Origin: Thiomonas sp. X19
GTDB lineage: Bacteria; Pseudomonadota; Gammaproteobacteria; Burkholderiales; Burkholderiaceae_C
Assembly: GCF_900089495.1 (NCBI RefSeq)
Contig: NZ_LT605203.1
Location: forward strand, 3,028,200 to 3,035,871
Reading direction: 5' to 3'
DNA length: 7,672 bases
Below, one piece after another: positions 1-5,937 of this stretch. A program made the position numbers and the translations under genes. Under the pieces are notes generated by a model, which searched no databases, was not told where the DNA came from, and worked only from the letters and a program-made list of their open reading frames with translations. The stretch's first letter is position 1. Each line of letters begins with the position of its first letter.

Positions 1-195
1 AATCAAGCCCAGCGCTTCCAGAGAAGACAACGATTCCAGGCTCAACTCGGCACTGGCCAGAAGAGCGAGCAGTTCCTCGTCGCTCTTGCGGCCGTCGATG
101 AGCAAGAGCAAGGTCCGACTGGCGCGACTGAGCGCCGGTTGGCGTGTGCTCAGGGTCTGGCGACCAGCGGGTGTTTTTTCGTAGATGGCGGGCAT
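1..195 (-). CDS. N-terminal part of an unidentified protein, cut by window edge
   Basis: The frame is open from an ATG at 193-195 to the left edge, giving the first 65 residues; the C-terminus lies outside the window. The start is well supported: a GAGGAG ribosome binding site at 202-207 sits 6 bases before the ATG. The visible protein begins MPAIYEKTPAGRQTL and continues with a leucine-rich helix followed by a LLIDGRKSDEELL segment and a second leucine-rich helix. This looks like a small helical, winged-helix-like N-terminal module of a kind I associate with uncharacterised betaproteobacterial proteins, but that is recollection and not a domain call. It has no signal peptide or membrane segment. 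It lies downstream of the H-NS-like gene on the same strand, 258 bases away with a probable terminator between them, so it is probably a separate transcription unit. Confidence 0.7.
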   Translation of the reverse strand, partial: MPAIYEKTPAGRQTLSTRQPALSRASRTLLLLIDGRKSDEELLALLASAELSLESLSSLEALGLI

Positions 196-207
196 CCCCG
201 TCTCCTC

Positions 208-424
208 ATCGAGATTGGTACATCCTTTTTACGCAGCAGCGCCCCAATCAAGGGTATCGATTTGTTGCGGCGTTGCGCAGGTGACACGCGAGTGCGTAAC
301 AGGTGGCGGCGATCGGGTTGGCCTGAAAAGCCGGCAGCAATCGGCACCCCGCAATGCGGTGTGAGAGGTTTGATCGCCATCGCCAGGATTCCCCAGAGGG
401 GAAACGGCCGTCGGCGGAGCCAGG
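208..424. other. Gene-free spacer with small palindromes
   Basis: No convincing gene is seen in this stretch. Open frames across it on both strands give arginine- and proline-rich low-quality proteins with no recognisable domain. It contains a perfect palindrome, TTCCCC (389-394), AGA, GGGGAA (398-403), with no T tract on either side. A promoter for the downstream minus-strand gene must lie here or be shared, but I cannot point to convincing -35 and -10 boxes. Confidence 0.5.
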
Positions 425-456
425 AAACGAGACAAAGCGCTGAGCGGCCTCGCTCA
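425..456 (-). terminator. Probable intrinsic terminator of the H-NS-like gene
   Basis: On the minus strand a perfect 6-bp stem (TGAGCG, loop AGGC, CGCTCA; plus-strand 441-456) includes the gene's own TGA stop codon. It is followed by a T-rich tract (GCGCTTTGTCTCGTTT, plus-strand 425-440). The T tract is interrupted, so termination may be inefficient. Confidence 0.5.
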
Positions 457-756
457 GGCGATGGCGAACGCGGTGATGTCCTGGCCCGCGGCGATCTCCG
501 CAGCCAGCCAGCGCGGATGCTTGCCTCGTCCCGTCCAGGTCTGGCCGGTCGTCGGGTGGCGGTACTTCGGCGCGACCGTGCGGCCCTTGCGAAAGCTGGC
601 GCGCTTGCCGCCCAGGTCTTCCAGGGTGATGCCATAGTCGGCCATCTTTTGCTGGATCTCGGCGATCACGCTGGCCAGTTCCGCGCGGCGGGCAGCGTCG
701 GCCCGGGCGGTGAGCGCGGCAATCTGGGCTTGCAGTTCGGCGTAGGTCGGTGTCAT
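454..756 (-). CDS. H-NS family nucleoid-associated DNA-binding protein
   Basis: This encodes about 100 residues of the H-NS histone-like family: small proteins that oligomerise through an N-terminal coiled coil and silence AT-rich, often horizontally acquired, DNA. The first half (YAELQAQIAALTARADAARR onward) is a heptad-like coiled coil. The C-terminal half carries the family's DNA-binding signature, a YRHPTTGQTWTGRGKHPRWL-like block close to the C-terminus, preceded by a basic linker (KRASFRKGR). The length is typical of short betaproteobacterial H-NS paralogues such as those encoded on islands and plasmids. An ATG at 763-765 adds three residues, but I prefer the ATG at 754-756 because the AAGGG ribosome binding site is about 10 bases before it and touches the upstream ATG. 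It lies beside integrase and transposase debris, consistent with an island-borne regulator. Confidence 0.93.
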   Translation of the reverse strand: MTPTYAELQAQIAALTARADAARRAELASVIAEIQQKMADYGITLEDLGGKRASFRKGRTVAPKYRHPTTGQTWTGRGKHPRWLAAEIAAGQDITAFAIA

Positions 757-919
757 GCGGAGCATCCCTTTTGGAAAATGTCCTCAGCTTATCGCTGCAC
801 ACCAGGAACAGCAAGACTGATTGCTGGGAGCAGCCCAGTAGCAAGGCTGACCGGCTCGCAAGGCACCAAGCCACGCTCCCGATTGGTGGATGCATATTCG
901 CGGGCGTGCCAAGGAGCAC
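757..919. other. Upstream region of the H-NS-like gene, no gene seen
   Basis: This holds the promoter side of the H-NS-like gene. A weak minus-strand promoter candidate (TTGCTG, 17-base spacer, TAAGCT) matches only three bases in each box. An imperfect inverted repeat lies at 821-844 (TTGC-TGGG, AGCAG loop, CCCA, 3-base bulge, GCAA). The integrase fragment begins at the right end of this region without its N-terminal domain. Confidence 0.4.
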
Positions 920-1072
920 GCCCTACCCTACATTGGCCGCTTGCCCATTGCAGAGATCACCCCCGCGCAGATACTCGCTGTTGCGCGCCGTGTTGAGAAA
1001 CGCGGCTTGCTGGAAACAACGCGCGGCGCCGTGCGATTCATCGGGCAGGTGATGCGCGATGCCATCGCCACG
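920..1072 (+). pseudogene. Internal fragment of a P4-type tyrosine integrase
   Basis: The frame running from 890 to 1183 contains about 51 residues, from LPYIGRLPIAEITPAQIL through RRVEKRG, LLETTRG and GQVMRDAIAT. They match the central core-binding region of P4/CP4-57-type phage integrases, whose consensus reads roughly IGxxPIxEITxxELLAxLRRVExRGxxETAxRxRQRCGQVFRYAIATG. The N-terminal DUF4102-like arm-binding domain and the whole C-terminal catalytic domain (R..HxxR..Y) are missing, so it cannot be functional. There is no ribosome binding site at the local ATG (890). It marks a past integrative element. Homology is by recollection of the family consensus; the match is good over the middle of the segment. 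Confidence 0.72.
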
Positions 1073-1135
1073 AACCGCAACAAGTCACGCATCCGCGCTC
1101 GGGTGGAACATGTCTTTGCCGTGGTCAAACGGCTG
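1073..1135 (+). pseudogene. C-terminal fragment of an IS5-family DDE transposase
   Basis: In frame with the integrase fragment are about 21 residues, NRNKSRIRARVEHVFAVVKR plus L. They correspond to the segment of IS5-group transposases around the last catalytic glutamate (the E of RVEHVF). The usual continuation (WGFxKVRYRGLxKN) is absent; after it the frame reads unrelated residues and stops at 1183. Neither the rest of the transposase nor recognisable IS5 ends are present. The element is therefore a small scar left by insertion and deletion. Confidence 0.65.
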
Positions 1136-1264
1136 ATTTGTGCATCATGCATCTGGAAGGCTCCGCGGGCCTCGCCGGATTGACTTGAATCATGGTAAGT
1201 ATCGGGTGTGCAGGCGCGATACATCAGTCGACATGAGACCATGACTCTCCCGTGACAAAGCGAT
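1136..1264. other. Spacer between transposon scar and c-di-GMP gene
   Basis: No gene is seen. A 6-bp inverted repeat, GTATCG (1199-1204) and CGATAC (1217-1222), spans a 12-base loop; its role is unknown. Confidence 0.4.
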
Positions 1265-1282
1265 GGATCCCAACGCGGGACC
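1265..1282 (-). terminator. Weak terminator-like hairpin after the EAL/GGDEF gene
   Basis: Just 5 bases past the stop codon of the minus-strand gene, GGTCCC and GGGATCC can pair across a GCGTT loop with one bulged T. Only a short, interrupted T run (GCTTTGTC) follows, so it may be a weak terminator or chance. Confidence 0.25.
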
Positions 1283-1287
1283 CTGCT

Positions 1288-3168
1288 TCAGGCATGGTGC
1301 CTGCGATCGACGAACAATTGATTGCCAGGAAGGCGCTTGGCCGCCTTCTTGATGTCGGCCAGCACATTGGAGAGTTCGCGGTGCGACTCGAAAGCGCGCG
1401 CATCCACGCACACGGCGCCAATGGACAGCGTGGGGATGGGAAAGAATACGGCGTCGCCACGCCGGTTGTCGGCCCAGAAGCCGCCATCATGCAGCACGCC
1501 TGCCTCGAAATACCCCGCCATGGCAGCCTCGAAGCCACGCAAGACCTGCTGCAACTCGGCCTCCCATGCGGGCGATTGCGACAGGGCGATGAAATCGTCG
1601 CCGCCGACATGGCCGACGAAGCTCACGGCCTGCGGCAGATGGGTTTTGAGAAGTTCGGCCACCAGCAGGATGATTTCGTCGCCCATGCGATAGCCGAACT
1701 TGTCGTTGAACGGTTTGAAGTTGTCGATGTCGCAATAGGCCGCAGCAAAACGCTGGCCTTCACGCAACCAGCGGTCGATGCAGTCGTTGATCGGCACATT
1801 GCCCGGCAACAGGGTCAGCGGGTTGGCATAGCGCGCAGCCTGCACCTGGAACTCGGTCACTAGGCGCAGGAGATCGCCCACGAGCAGGATGCCGCGGTAC
1901 TGTCCCTGGTCGGTGACGAGAACTCCCTCAGTGGCATGGCGGTAGCTCGACTCGGCGATCAGGCTGCTGGCCTGCTGCAAGCTGCTCTTGGCATCCAGGC
2001 GCAGCACGTCGCTGCTCATGACCAGACTGCATGGCTTGTTGCCGAAGAGGTCGCGCACATGCGGGCGGAACAGCCGGTCGGCCAAGACATAGCGATTGAT
2101 GATCCCAAGCGGGGTCCAGTCAACGTCGACCACAGGGACCGACATCAAATCTCTGTCCTGTTCCAGAATCTGCAGGATGACCTCGAGCTTGGTCTCGGGC
2201 CGCACCGGCTCGACCCTGCGCGCCAGGCCAAGCACCGATTGCTCAATACTGCCCCGGCTGGCCAAGGCATGCAGAGTTGGCTGCGGGCTGTCGAGCACCC
2301 GCCGAGTCATGGTGGCGGGCTCGCTGGGTGGGTAGGCGTGTGGGCGGGCGATGAAATAACCCTGGGCCATTGGCACACCGAGTTCACGTAAGGTGAGCAG
2401 ATCGCGTTCGCTCTCCACCCCCTCTGCGACGACGATGGACTGGCTGGCCTCGGCCAGCAGCAGCATGGACTGCACGAAGGCTGCCTTGAAGGGGTCGTCG
2501 CCGAGATTGGCGGTGAAGCTGCGGTCAATCTTCAGATAGCGCGGACGCAGACGTTTCCATAAGGCAAATCGTCCAAAACCCTGACCCAGGTCATCCAGCG
2601 CCAGGCCGTAGCCGAGTTCGCGTAGGAATTGCGCCTGCTCGATGGCATGGCTGTCCTGCGCCAGCGCGTCGGACTCGAGCAACTCCAGCACCAGCCGCGA
2701 GGGCGCAAGCCCCAGGGCTTGAAGCCATTGCAATGTGGTTTTTTCGGCGAACCAGCCCGAATCAAACAGCGCCTCGGTGACGTTGAGAAACAGATGGCCG
2801 TGCAGCCCTTGGGACGCGAAGGTCTCGATGCCAATCTGCGCGCAAAGACGGTCGAGTTCAGCCAGACGTCCGCATTGGCGTGCCGCCTCGAACAACTGGT
2901 CGGGGCGCTCCAGATGCGAATCCGCCGGCCCTCGCACCAGAGCTTCGAAACCGTGGAACGTGCGATTGCGGAGATCCATCAGTGGCTGAAACACGGCATG
3001 CAGTTGGCCTGTACGCAGCACATGGTCGAGCACGGGATCGGGGCTGATCTGCGGCAAGCCGGCAGGCGACGGCACGATGGAAAGAGAAAGAACGGAAGCC
3101 ATGGTGGGGCTGCGAAGTGGTTTCCTGCAGATGGTGAGCCCGGCATGTGTCGGTTTGATGACTGTCAT
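1288..3168 (-). CDS. Cytoplasmic EAL-CBS-CBS-GGDEF c-di-GMP enzyme
   Basis: This is a predicted bifunctional protein that could hydrolyse c-di-GMP to pGpG (EAL) and make it from two GTP (GGDEF). Numbering is for a 626-residue product. EAL domain at about 43-283: FEAL with E75, NVTE with N129 and E132, E162, paired aspartates D192-D193 in LDDLGQG, K213 in YLKID, AEGVES with E249 and E252, and Q269. All catalytic and metal ligands seem present. CBS pair at about 325-438 (ends with VLVTDQGQYRGILLVGDLL), a likely nucleotide-sensing module. GGDEF domain at about 450-615: CDIDNFKPFND and active-site GGDDF at 522-526. The c-di-GMP inhibitory RxxD site is replaced by QAVS (513-516). No membrane segment is present. 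Starts at 3219, 3168 and 3102 are possible; I chose 3168 because CAGGG lies 8 bases before its ATG and the residues further upstream are atypical and Arg-rich. The starting Met at 3102 lacks a good binding site but precedes the conserved part closely. Confidence 0.95.
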   Translation of the reverse strand: MTVIKPTHAGLTICRKPLRSPTMASVLSLSIVPSPAGLPQISPDPVLDHVLRTGQLHAVFQPLMDLRNRTFHGFEALVRGPADSHLERPDQLFEAARQCGRLAELDRLCAQIGIETFASQGLHGHLFLNVTEALFDSGWFAEKTTLQWLQALGLAPSRLVLELLESDALAQDSHAIEQAQFLRELGYGLALDDLGQGFGRFALWKRLRPRYLKIDRSFTANLGDDPFKAAFVQSMLLLAEASQSIVVAEGVESERDLLTLRELGVPMAQGYFIARPHAYPPSEPATMTRRVLDSPQPTLHALASRGSIEQSVLGLARRVEPVRPETKLEVILQILEQDRDLMSVPVVDVDWTPLGIINRYVLADRLFRPHVRDLFGNKPCSLVMSSDVLRLDAKSSLQQASSLIAESSYRHATEGVLVTDQGQYRGILLVGDLLRLVTEFQVQAARYANPLTLLPGNVPINDCIDRWLREGQRFAAAYCDIDNFKPFNDKFGYRMGDEIILLVAELLKTHLPQAVSFVGHVGGDDFIALSQSPAWEAELQQVLRGFEAAMAGYFEAGVLHDGGFWADNRRGDAVFFPIPTLSIGAVCVDARAFESHRELSNVLADIKKAAKRLPGNQLFVDRRHHA

Positions 3169-3533
3169 ACTCGCAGCCCTGCGCATTGGTCGCTGCCGGA
3201 TGACCTGCTGCATGAGCACGCCACACTTGTCCCTGCTTGACTTTCTGCCGCGCGGCCAGCATCGCCGTCAGGACTGGTGCCGCGGTTTCGACAACTTAGA
3301 ACCGCAAACCCTTGATTCATGGTCGGGCCGATGGGTGGGGTTGCGGCTTTTCGATAACAGCGGATTGTGGCCGGGCTTTATGTGAAGGAGTTCACGGCGC
3401 AGCCCAATGCATGCGACCGCGGCGAGGGTCAGCGCAGATAGAGCATCTATGCTTCAAGCATGGAGTGCCCTCAGCGGTTTGAAGCGCACCCGCTGAGGTT
3501 TTGTAGCCATTGTGATGTTGCGTCGAGGCCCGC
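3169..3533. other. Divergent intergenic region rich in stem-loops
   Basis: About 365 bases separate two divergent c-di-GMP genes. It holds, on the plus strand, a 10-bp imperfect stem (CCGCAAACCC at 3302-3311 with GGGGTTGCGG at 3337-3346) followed by CTTTTC; a small palindrome GTGAA-GGAG-TTCAC at 3382-3395; a hairpin ATGCT-TCA-AGCAT near 3450; and a strong terminator at 3469-3502. A 29-codon reading frame (3407-3496) runs into the terminator stem but has no properly spaced ribosome binding site, so I do not call it a gene. I find no convincing promoter boxes on either strand. Confidence 0.5.
3469..3502 (+). terminator. Strong rho-independent terminator upstream of the broken GGDEF gene
   Basis: A perfect 9-bp GC-rich stem, CCTCAGCGG (3469-3477) with CCGCTGAGG (3490-3498), encloses a 12-base loop and is followed at once by TTTT (3499-3502). 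The orientation is plus only; the minus-strand flank has no T run. It ends 31 bases before the ATG of the broken diguanylate cyclase, with no recognised plus-strand gene before it. It could end a small RNA, act as a leader attenuator for the downstream gene, or be left over from a deleted gene. Confidence 0.7.
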
Positions 3534-3930
3534 ATGAAAACCATCAGAATCTTCATCATGACAGGCTCCGTCTTGGTTTCGGCCCTGTTTTTCGGCAGCG
3601 CCTATTTCATCGTTTCGCATGCCTTCACCCGCGCCATTCAAGGAAACTCCCTCCGCACGTCGCGCGTCATGGCCCAGTCCACCTTCAACTCGATGTTCCA
3701 GTTGATGAGCACCGGATGGACGCACGCCCAGGCTGAAATCGGATTTGAGATTACTCCGATTTCAACCCATCGATTTGTGGTTTTCCGACCTCAACGGCAT
3801 CTTTCGTCAAATTGGCCAACTCATCGACAAGCTCCGGGGCATCGCCATCGAAAAGGACTTCCTGGCCGACCATGATGCCCTCACCGGCCTGCCCAACCGC
3901 CGGGGGCTGCTGGAACACCTGAAAAAGTTC
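3534..3930 (+). pseudogene. Broken membrane-anchored diguanylate cyclase (GGDEF) gene
   Basis: The ATG at 3534 has GAGG 5 bases upstream. The first frame encodes a short basic N-terminus, one membrane segment (about residues 4-27) and the start of a periplasmic region ending near FNSMFQLMSTGWTHAQAE. At about 3737-3745 sense coding shifts by one base: the next frame reads DLNGIFRQIGQLIDKL, a cytoplasmic linker helix, then DHDALTGLPNRRGLLEHL, the opening of a GGDEF domain. Homology ends near 3921-3930. The rest of the periplasmic sensor, the second membrane helix, and the GGDEF active site are missing, so no cyclase activity is possible. The normal protein would be several hundred residues long. 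I infer at least one internal deletion with a frameshift and a separate 3' truncation. The gene converges on the antiporter gene. Confidence 0.8.
3735..3763. repeat. Inverted repeat at the deletion/frameshift point of the GGDEF remnant
   Basis: A perfect 9-bp inverted repeat, GAAATCGGA (3735-3743) and TCCGATTTC (3755-3763), encloses 11 bases. It coincides with the place where the diguanylate cyclase remnant changes frame and loses its sensor region. Confidence 0.6.
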
Positions 3931-3998
3931 AATCTTCATGGGGCCGAATCAATAGGCGACTTGCTTGGACAATGGCGGGTACGGCCAACGTGCGTCCT
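3931..3998. other. Unassigned junction sequence between GGDEF remnant and antiporter gene
   Basis: The second frame of the remnant stays open here (NLHGAESIGDLLGQWR and onward), but no longer resembles a GGDEF domain. The stretch could be the residue of a mobile element that truncated the gene; I cannot assign it. A weak stem (GGGTA with TACCC, about 3975-4003) overlaps the end of the antiporter gene and has no T run. Confidence 0.35.
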
Positions 3999-5702
3999 CT
4001 ACCCGGCTGCGACTTTTTTCAGCACATGGCGCGTCATGCTGAGCGCAAGCTCGTGCTCGCCCATGAATACCGCTCCCGCATGCTCGCTGCGCAGCAGCGC
4101 CGCCTCTTCCTCGCTGTGGGTGCGCACCAGAGTCTCGACCTGGGGATTGAGCCCGCGCGCGATCTCGATCATGCGCCGCGCCCGCAGCGTATCGGGGGTC
4201 GCGATCACCAACATCCGCGCCCGCGCAATATGCGCTTGAACCAGGACCGCCGGGTCCGAGGCATCGCCTGCGACGGCATGGATTCCGCGTTCGCGCAACT
4301 GCTCGACCAGCTCACGATTCTGCTCCGCCACGACGTACGCCAGCCCGTGTGCGGCCAGCGCTTCGCCGATACGCCGGCCGACGCGGCCATAGCCGACGAG
4401 CACCACATGGCCCGTAACGGCGCGCGACTCGACCGTCATCGGCAGCTCCGCCAGGGGATCATCGGGACGTTCCAGCGCGCGCGCGAGCTTCGAGCGTGAC
4501 CGAATCCAGGCCTGCATGGGTTCGACGGCCTGGAACACCAGATGGTTGAACGAGATCGAGATGAGCGCCCCGGCCAGAATCAGACTCATGCCCTCGCGCG
4601 GCAGGAGTCCGAGGGAAACCCCAAGTCCCGCCAGGATGAAGGAGAACTCGCCGATCTGCGCGAGGCTTGCCGATACCGTGAGCGCCGTGTTGAGCGGATA
4701 GCGAAAGGCCAGGACGAGCAAAAAGGCGGCCAGCGATTTGCCCACAACGATGATCGCGACGACGGCGAGCACCTGCAGCGGCTGTTGGATCAGGACATTC
4801 GGATCGAACAGCATGCCCACCGACACGAAGAACAGAACCGAGAATGCGTCCCTGAGCGGCAGGGACTCTTCCGCGGCCCGATGACTGAGATGCGACTCGC
4901 GCATGACCATGCCGGCAAAAAAGGCGCCGAGCGCGAAGGAGACGCCGAACAGTTGCGCGGAGCCGTAGGCGATGCCCACCGCCGCCGCAATCACGCTCAA
5001 GGTGAACAGCTCGCGCGAGCCGGTGCCGGCAACATAGCCGAGCAGCCACGGGAAGACCCGGCGTCCGACCACCAGCATGAGGGCGACGAAGATCGAAATC
5101 TTCCCGAGGGCGATCATCAGCGTCTCCAGCAGGCCCCGGTCGATTCCTTGTGCGACCAGATCACCGCTGCCGCCGCCGAGCCATCCGGCCAGCGGGGGCA
5201 GCAACACAAGAACCAGAACCATCGCCAAATCCTCGACGATCAGCCAGCCGACCGCGATCCGACCGTTGACGGACTGGAGCAGGCCACGCTGCTCCAGCGC
5301 CTGGATGAGCACGACGGTGCTCGCCACGGAAAGGGCCAGGCCGAACACGAGGCTCGCACCCAGGCTCCAACCCCAGAGGGTGGCGACGCCCATACCGAGA
5401 GCAGTCGCTACCGCAATCTGAACGATGGCGCCGGGCAAGGCGATACGACGAACAGCCAACAAATCCGCAAGGGAGAAGTGCAGCCCGACACCAAACATCA
5501 GCAGGATGACGCCGATCTCGGCCAATTGGCTCGACAACCCGGCGTCAGCCACAAAACCCGGCGTAGCGGGACCGAGCATGACACCGGCGACCAAGTAGCC
5601 AACCAGCGCCGGCAGCTTCAGTCGGTGGGCGATCAGACCCATGATCAGGGCAAGGCCCAGACTGGCGGCGATGGTGGTGATTAAGGTGACGCTATGAGGC
5701 AT
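3999..5702 (-). CDS. ybaL: YbaL/KefB-type CPA2 cation:proton antiporter
   Basis: This is a 567-residue inner-membrane protein of the monovalent cation:proton antiporter-2 family, which exchanges K+ or Na+ for H+ and helps control cytoplasmic pH and potassium. It aligns by eye along its whole length with E. coli YbaL (558 residues): shared landmarks are LVGYLxAGVxxGPxTPGFVAD, GVILLMFGVGLHFSL, ASTVVL, IGWLIVEDL-like VGWLIVEDL with E157-D158, TGSRELFTLSV, VSFALGAFFAGMV, LPLRDAF-VLFFVSVGMLFDP and SLAQIGEFxFILAGLG. About 12 hydrophobic helices fill residues 1-400. A TrkA-N/RCK domain follows from about 431, with the nucleotide-binding GYGRVG at 437-442. It ends normally near VLKKVAAG. The ATG at 5700-5702 is preceded by AGG about 11 bases upstream, a weak ribosome site. 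The substrate and regulators are inferred from the family. No partner gene of KefF/KefG type lies beside it. Confidence 0.93.
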   Translation of the reverse strand: MPHSVTLITTIAASLGLALIMGLIAHRLKLPALVGYLVAGVMLGPATPGFVADAGLSSQLAEIGVILLMFGVGLHFSLADLLAVRRIALPGAIVQIAVATALGMGVATLWGWSLGASLVFGLALSVASTVVLIQALEQRGLLQSVNGRIAVGWLIVEDLAMVLVLVLLPPLAGWLGGGSGDLVAQGIDRGLLETLMIALGKISIFVALMLVVGRRVFPWLLGYVAGTGSRELFTLSVIAAAVGIAYGSAQLFGVSFALGAFFAGMVMRESHLSHRAAEESLPLRDAFSVLFFVSVGMLFDPNVLIQQPLQVLAVVAIIVVGKSLAAFLLVLAFRYPLNTALTVSASLAQIGEFSFILAGLGVSLGLLPREGMSLILAGALISISFNHLVFQAVEPMQAWIRSRSKLARALERPDDPLAELPMTVESRAVTGHVVLVGYGRVGRRIGEALAAHGLAYVVAEQNRELVEQLRERGIHAVAGDASDPAVLVQAHIARARMLVIATPDTLRARRMIEIARGLNPQVETLVRTHSEEEAALLRSEHAGAVFMGEHELALSMTRHVLKKVAAG

Positions 5703-5755
5703 GTGTCTTGTCGCCTAACGAATGGGTCGCCCGCGTGCGGTTCTCATCAGGGTCC

Positions 5756-5774
5756 GTGGCAGATGACATGCCAC
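5756..5774. repeat. Inverted repeat upstream of the antiporter gene
   Basis: A perfect 6-bp inverted repeat, GTGGCA (5756-5761) and TGCCAC (5769-5774), with a 7-base spacer, lies 54 bases before the antiporter start. It could be an operator or a leader hairpin. No promoter boxes are clear around it. Confidence 0.35.
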
Positions 5775-5872
5775 ATGAATGACCGTTTGTAGTTTGGCCA
5801 GTCCGCACCTTGTTGTCCTCCCCACCACCCGATCTTTGCCTGGCTGGTCGGCTTTGAAAGAGAAGAAATTCA

Positions 5873-5889
5873 GACCCGCTACGCGGGTC
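5873..5889. repeat. GC-rich stem-loop beside the IS110 insertion point
   Basis: A perfect 7-bp stem, GACCCGC (5873-5879) and GCGGGTC (5883-5889), with a TAC loop, lies just left of the proposed IS110 end. On the minus strand it is followed by TGAATTTCTTCTCTTT, so it could act as a terminator for leftward transcription, but no minus-strand gene precedes it. IS110-family elements often choose palindromic repeats as targets, so it could be part of the target site. Confidence 0.5.
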
Positions 5890-5911
5890 GATGGCCACTT
5901 ATCGCTTGACA

Positions 5912-5921
5912 GATGGGGAAG
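5912..5921 (+). repeat. Left subterminal inverted repeat of the IS110 element
   Basis: GATGGGGAAG here matches the reverse complement of CTTGCCCATC at 7640-7649 in nine of ten positions. It lies about 11 bases inside the left CCACTT. The TTGACA immediately before it (5906-5911) resembles a -35 box, such as might form part of a promoter when the ends join in the circular intermediate. Confidence 0.5.
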
Positions 5922-5937
5922 CCCTTGTAGTTTGACA

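Larger units (their letters stand above)
5787..5934. repeat. 10-bp direct repeat spanning the left end of the IS110 element
   Basis: TTGTAGTTTG occurs at 5787-5796 and again at 5925-5934. The second copy lies just inside the proposed left end of the IS110 element and the first about 100 bases outside it. It may be chance, or a leftover of a related element end. Confidence 0.4.

Noticed and set aside
139..996. 285-codon plus-strand open frame over the H-NS-like gene
   Set aside because: It overlaps clearly real minus-strand coding sequence; its composition is random-like.
1252..1863. Plus-strand frames inside the EAL/GGDEF gene (also 1936-2391 and 2629-3240)
   Set aside because: They are antisense shadows of a gene with intact catalytic motifs.
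3407..3496. 29-codon frame ending in the terminator stem
   Set aside because: The only purine-rich site (AAGGAG) is about 16 bases too far away or more, and the peptide is not recognisable.
3230..3533. c-di-GMP riboswitch before the GGDEF remnant
   Set aside because: I looked for GEMM-type conserved blocks upstream of the c-di-GMP genes and found none.
4542..5684. 380-codon plus-strand open frame antisense to the antiporter gene
   Set aside because: It is very rich in Gln, Asp, Glu, Arg and His, as expected for the complement of a membrane protein gene, and has no domain or ribosome site.
5692..5898. 68-codon minus-strand open frame upstream of the antiporter gene
   Set aside because: It overlaps the antiporter start, has no domain and no clear ribosome site, and looks like chance in a leader region.
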